Notes: generated from the sequence alone by a model not told the origin. A DNA stretch of 41,535 nucleotides from Acidobacteriota bacterium (GCA_022827025.1 JAJDTT010000178.1:1-41535), one strand, 5' to 3'; positions 32,792-41,253 are shown, counted from the stretch's first letter. Numbers and translations: made by a program.

Positions 32792-34315
32792 ATGAAGAAA
32801 CTCTCCACTCGATTGCTGCTCTGGACTTTGCTGGCGGCCGCCGGCGTGTTCAACGGACCCGGCGCCCTGGCGTCCCAAGCGCAAGGAACCACCCCGGAGG
32901 TCCTGGACATCGGGAGCCGCCTGGAACTCTTCGTGGACCGTCATCTCATCGACGCCATGGACGGTGTGGAGCTGGAGCTGGGGCAACCTCAGCCCCGGGA
33001 GAAGGTTTTCCGGTTCGACCAGCCCTGGGAGGGCAATACGCCGGGCCACGTCGCCGTCTTCAAGGACGGCGACGTCTACCGCATGTACTATCGGGGCAGC
33101 GCCCACGAAGATTACCTCATCCGGGAGGAACTGCATCCGGGTGAGAAGATCGTTCCCTCGCACCCGAAAGTGAGTTGCTACGCCGAGAGCCGGGACGGCA
33201 TCCACTGGACCCGGCCCCATCTCGGCCAGGTGGAGTTCCAGGGGTCCCGGGACAACAACATCCTGGATCTGGGGGGCGCCACCAAGTTCAATCCGTTCCG
33301 CGACGAGAACCCCGAAGCGCCCGAATCGGCGCGGTACAAGGGGATCGGTTTCCACCGGGTCCCCGGCGCCCCACCCCACTCGGGCAAGCTGAGGGGACTG
33401 GTTCCGCTCCAGTCCTCCGACGCCATGAACTGGACCTGGATGGCTCCGGAACCGGTCATCACCGACGGGTATTTCGATTCCCACAACGTGGCCTTCTGGG
33501 ACGGAGTCCGCGGCCATTACGTGGCGCTCTACCGGGACTTCGCCCACGGGGTGCGCTCGCTCAAGTACGCCACCTCGAAGGACTTCATTCAGTGGACCGA
33601 GGGCGAGTGGGTGGACTACGGCGACGCCCCTCAGGAACACCTGTACACCAACGCCACGGTCCCCTATTTTCGCGCGCCGCACATCTACGTGGCCTTTCCC
33701 AAGCGGTATGTGCCCTGGCGGAGCCCCCAGCACTACGACTACCCGAGCGCCGCCGAGCGGCCGGGACTCTCGGAGGGGGTCTTCATGAGCAGCCGCGACG
33801 GCGTGCACTGGAATCGTTTCGTGGAAGCCTTCATCCGGCCCGGACGGGAACGGCGCAACTGGATCCACCGGACCAACTTCGTGGGCCGCGGAATCATCCG
33901 GAGCGCGGACGACGAGATCTCGTTGTACGTGACCCGGCACTACACCTATCCCAGCGTCCACGTCCGGCGGATGAGCCTGCGGCTCGACGGGTTCGTCTCG
34001 GTGAGCGCGGGCCATCCCGGCGGCGAGTTCACGACGCGGCCCCTGGTCTTCCAAGGGAAGAACCTGGTTTTGAACTACGCCACGGCGGCTGCAGGAAGCA
34101 TTCAAGTGGAGATTCAGGATGCGGGCGGGAGGCCGCTGGCCGGATTCGCCCTCCAGGACTCGATCCCCATCTGGGGAGACGAGATTGAGGGTACGGCCCG
34201 CTGGCGCCGGGCCAATGGCCGGGACCAGGATCAGCTCCGGCGCCTCGCCGGAATGCCCGTGCGCCTGAGGTTCGTCATGACCGACGCCGACCTCTATTCG
34301 TTGCGTTTTCAATGA
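32792..34315 (+). CDS. Secreted five-bladed-propeller glycosidase-like protein (paralogue 4)
   Basis: A 507-residue exported paralogue with a clear signal peptide (STRLLLWTLLAAAGVFNGPG). DIGSRLELFVDRHLI (39-53), DQPWEGN (76-82), GDVYRMYYRG, CYAESRDGIHWTRPHLGQVE, NNILDLGG, VAFWDGVRGHYVALYRDFA, the YATSKDFIQWTEGEW blade, APHIYVAFPKRYVP, FMSSRDGVHWNRFVEAFIRP, and the C-terminal module LDGFVSVSAGHPGGEFTTRP through PVRLRFVMTDADLYSLRF. The pair 3/4 is an inverted duplication. Longer in-frame starts upstream overlap the divergent gene and lack a signal peptide. Confidence 0.78.
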   Translation: MKKLSTRLLLWTLLAAAGVFNGPGALASQAQGTTPEVLDIGSRLELFVDRHLIDAMDGVELELGQPQPREKVFRFDQPWEGNTPGHVAVFKDGDVYRMYYRGSAHEDYLIREELHPGEKIVPSHPKVSCYAESRDGIHWTRPHLGQVEFQGSRDNNILDLGGATKFNPFRDENPEAPESARYKGIGFHRVPGAPPHSGKLRGLVPLQSSDAMNWTWMAPEPVITDGYFDSHNVAFWDGVRGHYVALYRDFAHGVRSLKYATSKDFIQWTEGEWVDYGDAPQEHLYTNATVPYFRAPHIYVAFPKRYVPWRSPQHYDYPSAAERPGLSEGVFMSSRDGVHWNRFVEAFIRPGRERRNWIHRTNFVGRGIIRSADDEISLYVTRHYTYPSVHVRRMSLRLDGFVSVSAGHPGGEFTTRPLVFQGKNLVLNYATAAAGSIQVEIQDAGGRPLAGFALQDSIPIWGDEIEGTARWRRANGRDQDQLRRLAGMPVRLRFVMTDADLYSLRFQ

Positions 34316-34620
34316 GGTCAGGAAGAATGCAAATGAAAGACCCTCAAAGCCGTGTCGTTGAAGATCGATTGGACTCACGCCTGAGCGATATCGCTGGAAC
34401 CGTTCGGAGCGAAGGCGGACGCGCTCGTGACACGGGCCGAGCATTCGCCGAATCCTTGCAGCTAGTCGATAAGGAATCTGCCCTTGATTCTGGTCGCGGC
34501 GCGACTACTGAACCGTCTGACCGGGTACGCTCCCGTTGATCAGCGCAACACCTCCAAGTGGCCTGCCCGACCGGCAGTGGCCGACTCGGAGAATCAGCCG
34601 GGGGAACCGTATAATGGCTC
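34316..34620. other. Intergenic region without a confident gene
   Basis: About 305 bases between paralogue 4 and the FG-GAP gene. A frame of about 70 codons starts at ATG 34327 (DRLDSRLSDIAGTVRSEGGR) but lacks a convincing family match and has shadow-like composition at its end. GC is slightly lower than in the neighbours. TATAAT at 34610-34615 stands alone without a -35 hexamer, six bases before the next ATG, so either it is coincidence or the start of the next gene lies further in. Confidence 0.35.
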
Positions 34621-36321
34621 ATGCTCCGCGTTCTTCTCCTGCTGGGCATCCGATTCCTGGACATCGCCCCTGAGGCCGGCCTCGACTTCCGGCACCACAG
34701 CGGAAGTCCCGAGAAAAAGTACATCCTGGAGACCATCGGCGGCGGGGTCGCCTGGATCGACTACGACCGGGACGGTTGGCCCGACCTCTACTTGGTGAAC
34801 GGGGGCAAATGGGACGAGCTGCTGGCCGGCAACAGGAACGTTTCCAACGCCCTCTACCGCAACAACGGCGACGGCACCTTCACCGACGTCACCGCCGGAT
34901 CCGGCCTCACCAGTCCCCATTGGGGCATGGGAGCCGCGGTGGGCGATGTCGACAATGACGGCTGGCCCGACCTCTACCTGTGCAACTTCGGTCCCAACAT
35001 CCTCTACCGCAACAACGGCGACGGCACCTTCACCGACGTCACCGTCGGCAGCGGCGCCGGGAACCCCCGCTGGAGCTCGTCGGCCGCCTTCGGCGACTAC
35101 GACGGGGATGGCTGGATCGACCTCTACGTGGCCAACTACGTGGACTTCGATCCTCATTCCCCGCGTCCGCCCGAGTGCAGCTACCGGGGAATCATGGTCC
35201 ATTGCGGTCCCAAGGAAATGGTGGCCGCCCCCGACGCGCTCTACCGCAACCAGGGAGACGGAACTTTCTCGCAAGTCACTTCAGAGGCGGGCATGGAGGT
35301 GCGACCCGCCTACGGCCTCGGCGCCGTCTGGGGCGACTACGACAACGACGGGGACACGGACCTCTACGTGGCCAACGACTCCATGGCCAACTTCCTGTTC
35401 CGGAACCGGGGCGACGGGCGATTCCTGGACGTGGCGGCGCTGGGAGGGGTCGCCTACAACCGGGACGGCCGCGAGCAGGCGGGCATGGGAGTGACCTTCG
35501 GCGATTACGACCGGGACGGCTATCTGGATCTGTACGTCACCAACTTCTCCGACGATTACCACACCCTCTACCGCAACCGGAGAGGAAGACTGTTTCGCGA
35601 CGTCACCTACGCCGCGGAAGTCGCGTTCCCCAGTTGGCAGTTCCTGGGCTGGGGGGTCCACTTCGCCGATCTGGACAACGACGGCTGGCTGGACCTGTTC
35701 GTTTCCAACGGACACATCTATCCGCAGGTGGACGGCTACGAGACGGGCACCCGCTTCGCCCAGCGCAAGCTCGTTTTTCGGAATCAGGGGAACGGGAAAT
35801 TCCGGGAGGCAGCGGGAGAGTGGGGTGAGGATCTGTCGAAGACCTGGTCCAGCCGGGGAGCGGCCTTCGCCGACTTCGACAATGACGGCGACCTGGACGT
35901 GGCCGTCAACAACCTGGATGCGCGCCCCTCGCTCTTTCGCAACGACGGCGCCGGAGACGCCGGACACTGGCTGAACCTGGCACTGAAGGGAGGACCCACC
36001 AACCGGAGCGCCATCGGCACCCGGGTGATCCTTCAGGCCGGAGACTGGAGCCAGTTGCAGGAGGTCCAGGGAGGATCCAGCTACCAGGCCACCAACGACT
36101 TCCGGCTCCATTTCGGCCTGGGAGATTTGTCGGAGGCGAAGAAGCTGATCGTCCGCTGGCGCAGCGGCTCGGTACAGACCTTCGAAGGAGTCCCGGCCGA
36201 TTTTCACTACCGTCTGCAGGAAGGCGGAAAGCTCGAGACTCGACCCATCAAGGTACGAAAGGTTCGCGGCAGGACCTCCTCATCCCGAACTGACGGTGTC
36301 GCTACGAGACCCGCCGAATGA
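34621..36321 (+). CDS. FG-GAP/VCBS propeller with ASPIC/UnbV C-terminal domain (CRTAC1-like)
   Basis: A 566-residue calcium-binding beta-propeller. Seven DxDxDGxxD motifs occur: YDRDGWPDLY, VDNDGWPDLY, YDGDGWIDLY, YDNDGDTDLY, YDRDGYLDLY, LDNDGWLDLF and FDNDGDLDVA. The C-terminal ASPIC/UnbV domain holds GTRVILQAGDWSQLQEVQGG and LHFGLGDLSEAKKLIVRWRS. The N-terminus is short and hydrophobic (LRVLLLLG), a weak export signal, so an upstream start is possible, though none looks better than ATG 34621. Such proteins are secreted, adhesive or scaffolding, common in Acidobacteriota. Two exact 44-base repeats occur inside the gene (34851-34894 and 35001-35044). Confidence 0.88.
   Translation: MLRVLLLLGIRFLDIAPEAGLDFRHHSGSPEKKYILETIGGGVAWIDYDRDGWPDLYLVNGGKWDELLAGNRNVSNALYRNNGDGTFTDVTAGSGLTSPHWGMGAAVGDVDNDGWPDLYLCNFGPNILYRNNGDGTFTDVTVGSGAGNPRWSSSAAFGDYDGDGWIDLYVANYVDFDPHSPRPPECSYRGIMVHCGPKEMVAAPDALYRNQGDGTFSQVTSEAGMEVRPAYGLGAVWGDYDNDGDTDLYVANDSMANFLFRNRGDGRFLDVAALGGVAYNRDGREQAGMGVTFGDYDRDGYLDLYVTNFSDDYHTLYRNRRGRLFRDVTYAAEVAFPSWQFLGWGVHFADLDNDGWLDLFVSNGHIYPQVDGYETGTRFAQRKLVFRNQGNGKFREAAGEWGEDLSKTWSSRGAAFADFDNDGDLDVAVNNLDARPSLFRNDGAGDAGHWLNLALKGGPTNRSAIGTRVILQAGDWSQLQEVQGGSSYQATNDFRLHFGLGDLSEAKKLIVRWRSGSVQTFEGVPADFHYRLQEGGKLETRPIKVRKVRGRTSSSRTDGVATRPAE
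34851..35044 (+). repeat. Exact 44-base direct repeat inside the FG-GAP gene
   Basis: The 44 bases at 34851-34894 and 35001-35044 are identical, 150 bases apart start to start (50 codons, in frame). They encode LYRNNGDGTFTDVT twice. Identity at the third codon positions shows recent duplication or gene conversion between neighbouring propeller blades. Confidence 0.9.
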
Positions 36322-36435
36322 GGCGGAGAGTCGAACAATCTCCGCTATTGCATCCGTTTCTGGGAGTCTCTTTCGTGCCACGAACCCTCCATTGAACCCG
36401 TACTTTGATTGAAAGCCGCTTCGCAAGACAGAGTC

Positions 36436-36690
36436 TCACGTATACGCGGGGTGCGGTTCGGCGGTGGCAATTCGGACGACATGGACGCCATCAACCCGTT
36501 TTACATCGGTCACTGCCGATCGGATCGCTTCGGTCCGGGTGGGCGCTTCGCGGTCAAAGTCGAGGTATTGGATTCCACCGGTACGGCCAACCGTTGCGTC
36601 GGCACATCCCGCTTCGAACAACGCGTCGATGAACGCATCATCCTGCAGGTCGGCACCATCGACAATCAGTGTGAAATGATGGATCGACAT
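36436..36690 (-). CDS. Small partner protein of the HicA-like gene
   Basis: An 84-residue protein (HHFTLIVDGADLQDDAFIDA, then CADATVGRTGGIQYLDFDRE, then AIRSAVTDVKRVDGVHVVRI). This is a known uncharacterised family in high-GC bacteria that usually accompanies the HicA-like gene found here just upstream, with longer versions carrying a C-terminal helix-turn-helix domain; here it ends with EPHPAYT before any such domain. ATG 36690 has GGAG about 8 bases upstream. By analogy with HicAB it may be the antitoxin. Family recollection only. Confidence 0.6.
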   Translation of the reverse strand: MSIHHFTLIVDGADLQDDAFIDALFEAGCADATVGRTGGIQYLDFDREAPTRTEAIRSAVTDVKRVDGVHVVRIATAEPHPAYT

Positions 36691-36711
36691 CTATGGCTCC
36701 GCTCGTAGATA

Positions 36712-36945
36712 TTACACCCATTCGTGCAGGCAACGTCTGATGGCACGCCGTAGTTGGTTGGCGTGGCCACCGGCATTGCGGGGAGTAGACCAGATCGACA
36801 CTTGGCACCCTGAACGACTGGTTTCTCCACATCGCATCACACCCCAACGATGCCCGGATGGCGTGGGCGTCACCGTCCACCCGACCACCTCGGCTTCGGC
36901 GAGGGCGCTCTCAACCTCCTTCTTCGGGTGTCTCGCCCTGGCCAC
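36712..36945 (-). CDS. HicA-like small protein, putative toxin
   Basis: A 77-residue protein beginning ARARHPKKEVESALAEAEVV and GWTVTPTPSGHRWGVMRC, with SIWSTPRNAGGHANQLRRAI near the end. The pattern of a helix, a GW-type strand, a Gly-His pair and a terminal RNA-binding-like strand matches HicA-like dsRBD-fold toxins. The start is GTG 36945 with AGGAG 6 bases upstream. It is followed 21 bases later by its small partner, so the pair is one operon. Toxin activity is inferred from the fold and gene pairing, not shown. Confidence 0.6.
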   Translation of the reverse strand: MARARHPKKEVESALAEAEVVGWTVTPTPSGHRWGVMRCGETSRSGCQVSIWSTPRNAGGHANQLRRAIRRCLHEWV

Positions 36946-37151
36946 GTTTCTCCTGCCAGCAACTCAGTTTCGAAATTGATGGTGGGAAAAAACATTCGTC
37001 TTCATTTTACCGCCTGAGCCGTTCAGTTTCTTTGTATTCCAGGTCCGTAGAGGGAGATCCGTTGTTGCACAAAATCCGTTAGCGGTCTTCCCGGGCCGGG
37101 ATCGTTGCAACGGCGCCGCGACTGTGACAGATTGCCGACAGAGGAGACACC

Positions 37152-38417
37152 ATGATCGGCGTTGCCATCGCCGTCGTAACGGCCATCATTCTGGCAAGTC
37201 CGCTCCGGGCACAGGCGCCTCGTTTCTCGGAGCACCTGATCCAGGACGGCTACACCTACACCTACGGAGTCGGAGCCGGTGACCTGGATGGCGACGGCGA
37301 CGTGGACCTGACCAGCGCCGACGCGTTTGGTCACGACTCCCTCTACTGGTTCCAGAACGACGGAACCGGAAAATTCACGAAACTTTTCATCCAGAAGGAC
37401 GATCCCGAGCGGCTGGAACGCCATGCCCTGGGGGACGTCGACGCCGACGGGGATCTGGACGTGGTCATCGTCAAGAACCTGCACGGCGACCTGCTCTGGT
37501 TCCGGAACAACGGGACGCCCCAGGACGGTCGACTCTGGCAGAGGGTCGTCCTCACCCAGGGGATGCCCTATGCATACGACGTCGTGCTGGGCGACCTGGA
37601 CGGCGACGGGGACCTGGATGCGGCCGCTTCCGGCTGGAAGGGCAGCCACTTCTACTGGTTCGAGAATACGGGATGGCCGGGGCGGGGAGGATGGCCCAGG
37701 CACCGGATCGAGAGCAGTATTCGCGGCCGCGACAACGGGCCCTCCAGGACCCGGACCATGCGGGCCGGCGACTTCGACCGGGATGGGGACCTGGACCTCC
37801 TGGGGACGGCGCCCGAAGCCGACCTCATCATCTGGTATGAGAACCGCCGCGCCGCGCCTTCTGCAGAACCGCCCTGGCCACCCTCGAAGCCGGCGCCGGT
37901 GATCTGGACCAGGCATGTCGTGGACGACCGGACCCGCTACCCAATCCACGGACAGCCGGTGGACATGGACAGCGACGGCGACCTGGACATCCTGATGGCC
38001 ATGGGCATGCACGGGAAGCCCGGAGACGCCACTACCCATCAGGTCGCATGGTACGAGAACAACGGGACTCCGGCGGCAGGCGCTTGGCCCAAGCACCTGA
38101 TCCGGGACGGATTTCAGGACGCCTTCGAGGTGGTGGCGGGGGATCTGGACGGCGACGGCGACCTGGACGCGGCGGCCACTTCCTGGCGGACCCCGGGGCG
38201 GGTGGCGTGGTTCCGGAATCACGGCCGTCAGGATGAGCCCTGGACCATGCACCTCTTGAAGGAAGACTGGCGGAGCGCCAATCAGATCCTGATCGCGGAC
38301 CTGGACGGAAACGGCCGTCTCGACATCGTGGCCTGCGCCGAAAAGAGCACCCAGGAATTGCGCTGGTGGCGTAATCAGGGTCCGCCGGGCCGTCCCCAGG
38401 CGAGCGGGTCTCGATGA
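37152..38417 (+). CDS. FG-GAP/VCBS beta-propeller protein
   Basis: A 421-residue exported propeller with a signal peptide (IGVAIAVVTAIILASPLRAQ). Seven calcium-binding motifs occur: LDGDGDVDLT, VDADGDLDVV, LDGDGDLDAA, FDRDGDLDLL, MDSDGDLDIL, LDGDGDLDAA and LDGNGRLDIV. A strong AGAGGAG stands 6 bases before the ATG. The stop (TGA) overlaps the ATG of the next gene by four bases, so the two are translationally coupled. It is a tandem duplicate of the N-terminal ~400 residues of the fusion protein that follows: blade by blade the same motifs occur in the same order (SEHLIQDGYTYTYGVGAGDL against SEHLILDNYTYAFGVAAADL). Confidence 0.88.
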   Translation: MIGVAIAVVTAIILASPLRAQAPRFSEHLIQDGYTYTYGVGAGDLDGDGDVDLTSADAFGHDSLYWFQNDGTGKFTKLFIQKDDPERLERHALGDVDADGDLDVVIVKNLHGDLLWFRNNGTPQDGRLWQRVVLTQGMPYAYDVVLGDLDGDGDLDAAASGWKGSHFYWFENTGWPGRGGWPRHRIESSIRGRDNGPSRTRTMRAGDFDRDGDLDLLGTAPEADLIIWYENRRAAPSAEPPWPPSKPAPVIWTRHVVDDRTRYPIHGQPVDMDSDGDLDILMAMGMHGKPGDATTHQVAWYENNGTPAAGAWPKHLIRDGFQDAFEVVAGDLDGDGDLDAAATSWRTPGRVAWFRNHGRQDEPWTMHLLKEDWRSANQILIADLDGNGRLDIVACAEKSTQELRWWRNQGPPGRPQASGSR

Positions 38418-41194
38418 GGAGTCCCGTCCTTTCGGTCGGTCCCGCCCCATTACAGATCCTCTTCATCCTGGCCACGCTGGGGCACGGCGCTTCCCTGCCG
38501 GGGCAATCGGCCAGATTCTCCGAGCACCTGATTCTCGACAATTACACCTATGCCTTCGGCGTGGCGGCCGCGGACCTGGACGGCGACGGCGACCTGGACC
38601 TGACCAGTTCCGACGCCTTCGGGCACGATTCTCTCTACTGGCTGGAAAACGACGGGTCCGGGAACTTCCGGCGACATTTCATCAGTAGAGACGATCCCGA
38701 ACGCCTCGAGCGCCACGCCATCGGAGACGTGGACGGCGACGGCCATCTCGACGTGGTGGCGGTCAAGAACCTCCATGGCAACCTGCTCTGGTTTCGCAAT
38801 GTCGGGAACCCGAAGGACGGCCTCCTGTGGCAGCGTCTGGTCATCACCCGCGCCATGCCCTACGCCTACGACGTGGAGCTGGCCGATCTGGACGGGGACG
38901 GAGATCTGGACGCGGCGGCATCGGCCTGGAATGGGAGCCACTTCTTCTGGTTCGAGAACCGGGGATGGCCCGGAACCGGAGGCTGGCCGCGGCATCCCAT
39001 CGAGGACGACCTTCGCGCCCGGGACAACGGCCCCGCCCAGACCCTGACCATCAGGGCAGCCGACTTCGACGGGGACGGGGACCAGGACCTGCTGGCCACC
39101 GTTCACGAGGCGGACCTGGTGGTCTGGTACGAGAACCAGGGAAGTCGTGGCCGCGGGAAGGTGTCATGGAAGCGTCATTCGGTGGACGCTGCGACGCCTT
39201 ACCCGACCCACGGACAGCCGGTGGACCTGGACGGCGACGGCGATGTGGACATTCTCATGGCCCTGGGCATGCACGCGGAGCCCGGAGACGCCAATACCCA
39301 TCAGATCGCCTGGTATGAAAACACCGGGAAACCAACGGCGGGAATCTGGCCCAAGCACGTGCTCGCCCGGGGTTTTCAGGACGCCTTCGAGGTCGTCTCC
39401 GGTGACCTGGACGGGGACGGAGACCTCGACGCCGCGGCCACGTCCTGGCGGACCCCCGGCCGGCTCGCGTGGTTCGACAACCCAGGGGTCCGAGACCGGC
39501 ACTGGCGGACCCATGTCCTGAAGGCGGATTGGCCCAGCGCCAACCAGGTGCTGCTGGCCGACCTGAACGGCGACGGGCGACTCGACATCGTGGCCTGCGC
39601 CGAGCGGGGCAGCCAGGAACTGCGCTGGTGGCGAAACGAGGGGCGGGACCGGACCGGCGCCAGGGATGGCATCCCCGAGCCGCCGGATTCGGGACCGTTC
39701 CGGGATCTGGACGACGCGATCCTGGGGGACGCCGTCATCGTCAACGGCAAAGAGATGTTTGTCGACGATCACATCATCCACGAGCTCAAGGGGGCCCGCA
39801 AAGTCCTGAAACGGGCCGTGAAGCACCCCGACAATCCCCTGATGGTCCCCGACCGGCCCTGGGAGACCCAGAAGCTCAACCGGGGCGCGGTCCTTTACGA
39901 CGAGCCGGAGGGGATCTTCAAGATGTGGTACCCCTACTTCGTCAAGGAGGAGATGACAGCGGACGGCTGGGAGATCGAGGGTGTGCTGGGCTACGCCACC
40001 TCCCGGGACGGGCTGGCCTGGGAAAAACCGATCATCAATACCCGCGACGGGAACAACCTCGCCGACGCTCCCGTCCACGCCAATCCACCGGCCGTCTTCA
40101 AGGATCCGGCCGATCCGGACCCCCGGCGCCGCTACAAGATGATGTACGGCGGCGTGGATCCCAAGGTGCCGAACGGCTGGGCCACCTTCGTCGCCTACTC
40201 GCCGGACGGCATCCGCTGGACGCCGGAGGCCCTGAACCCGGTCGTTCCCCACAGCGACACGATCTGCTCCGTCCATTGGGACCCGCGATCCCGCAAATAC
40301 GTGAGCTACCTCCGCTTCGGGCCGCCCAACATCCGTCTCATCGCCAGGACCGAGAGCGAGGACTTCGTCCACTGGTCTCCGAAGCTCACCGTGATCCGCC
40401 GGACCAGGATGGACGAACCGTTCGCAACTCAGCACTACGGGATGAAGATCATGCCCTACGAGGGGGTCTACATCGGATTGCTGGAGGCCTACCACGGCCA
40501 GACCAACGAACCGATCCCGGCGGACAAGCTCTGGATGGACAAAGCCGACACCCAGTTGACCTTCAGCCGCAACGGCCTCACCTGGACCCGGGTCGGCCCG
40601 CGGGGCGCCATCCCCCATAGCCAGTTGGAACGGGGAGGGCGCGACTGGCGGAAGATCGCCCGGGAGTCCACCATCCTCTCCTATGGCGAGCATGGGGAGG
40701 ACTGGGACTGGGGCAGCGTCTACGCCTTTCAGCCTACCCTCGTGGTCGGCGACCGGATCCGGATCTACTACCTGGGAAACACGACCCGCCACGGGGGAGT
40801 CCGCTACCACGGCGACAGGGAAACGAGCGGGGTCGGTCTGGCCACGCTGCGGCTGGACGGTTTCGTCGCAGTCCAGGCTGCCAAGACCGGAACTCTCACC
40901 ACCAAACCCCTCGTCTTCATCGGCGACGAGCTGGAGGTCAACGCCGACGCCGAAGGGGGGACGATCCGGGTGGAAGTCCTGGGTCCGGACGGAAAGGCCA
41001 TCGAGGGATTCGGCCGGGAAGACTGCACGCCCCTCACCAGCGACAGCGTCCGTCACGTCCTGGAGTGGAACGGGAATCGGGACTGCCATTCGATCCAGGG
41101 GCGGCCCATCCGCCTGCGTTTTCACCTCGAGAGGGCGGACCTGTACTCGTTTACGCCCAGGATCCGGCATATCCAGTACGTGCCGACGCAATGA
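38414..41194 (+). CDS. Fusion: FG-GAP propeller plus five-bladed-propeller glycosidase-like domain (paralogue 5)
   Basis: A 926-residue protein. Residues ~30-410 are an FG-GAP propeller with seven calcium motifs (LDGDGDLDLT, VDGDGHLDVV, LDGDGDLDAA, FDGDGDQDLL, LDGDGDVDIL, LDGDGDLDAA, LNGDGRLDIV), homologous to the previous gene. After a linker (about 415-430) comes a full copy of the secreted family seen four times elsewhere: MFVDDHIIHEL, DRPWETQ, IFKMWYPYF, YATSRDGLAWEKP, NNL, RYKMMYGG, the VSYLRFGPPN blade, then LDGFVAVQAAKTGTLTTKPL with EVLGPDGKAIEGF and RLRFHLERADLYSF. A weak N-terminal signal is present (LQILFILATLGHGASLPG). The ATG overlaps the upstream stop by four bases. Confidence 0.85.
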   Translation: MRSPVLSVGPAPLQILFILATLGHGASLPGQSARFSEHLILDNYTYAFGVAAADLDGDGDLDLTSSDAFGHDSLYWLENDGSGNFRRHFISRDDPERLERHAIGDVDGDGHLDVVAVKNLHGNLLWFRNVGNPKDGLLWQRLVITRAMPYAYDVELADLDGDGDLDAAASAWNGSHFFWFENRGWPGTGGWPRHPIEDDLRARDNGPAQTLTIRAADFDGDGDQDLLATVHEADLVVWYENQGSRGRGKVSWKRHSVDAATPYPTHGQPVDLDGDGDVDILMALGMHAEPGDANTHQIAWYENTGKPTAGIWPKHVLARGFQDAFEVVSGDLDGDGDLDAAATSWRTPGRLAWFDNPGVRDRHWRTHVLKADWPSANQVLLADLNGDGRLDIVACAERGSQELRWWRNEGRDRTGARDGIPEPPDSGPFRDLDDAILGDAVIVNGKEMFVDDHIIHELKGARKVLKRAVKHPDNPLMVPDRPWETQKLNRGAVLYDEPEGIFKMWYPYFVKEEMTADGWEIEGVLGYATSRDGLAWEKPIINTRDGNNLADAPVHANPPAVFKDPADPDPRRRYKMMYGGVDPKVPNGWATFVAYSPDGIRWTPEALNPVVPHSDTICSVHWDPRSRKYVSYLRFGPPNIRLIARTESEDFVHWSPKLTVIRRTRMDEPFATQHYGMKIMPYEGVYIGLLEAYHGQTNEPIPADKLWMDKADTQLTFSRNGLTWTRVGPRGAIPHSQLERGGRDWRKIARESTILSYGEHGEDWDWGSVYAFQPTLVVGDRIRIYYLGNTTRHGGVRYHGDRETSGVGLATLRLDGFVAVQAAKTGTLTTKPLVFIGDELEVNADAEGGTIRVEVLGPDGKAIEGFGREDCTPLTSDSVRHVLEWNGNRDCHSIQGRPIRLRFHLERADLYSFTPRIRHIQYVPTQ

Positions 41195-41199
41195 GGGAG

Positions 41200-41218
41200 C
41201 GGCGGTTTCTAGCCGCCG
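41200..41218. repeat. Single hairpin of the CTAGAAA-loop repeat family
   Basis: CGGCGG (41200-41205) and CCGCCG (41213-41218) enclose TTTCTAG, the reverse complement of the CTAGAAA loop at 24673-24693. Flanked by GGGAG on the left and ATTAGGG on the right. It starts six bases after the stop of the fusion gene and may also act in transcript 3' end formation. Confidence 0.5.
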
Positions 41219-41253
41219 ATTAGGGAGGTCAGGGGGGACGATAGTCCACCCTC

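Noticed and set aside
34610-34615. TATAAT as a promoter for the FG-GAP gene
   Set aside because: It ends six bases before the ATG and has no -35 element, so it would require a leaderless or nearly leaderless transcript. It is kept only as a remark in the intergenic entry.
37023-38450. A 475-codon minus-strand frame opposite the FG-GAP gene
   Set aside because: It is antisense to the repetitive GAC/GGC codons of the calcium motifs, which open long false frames.
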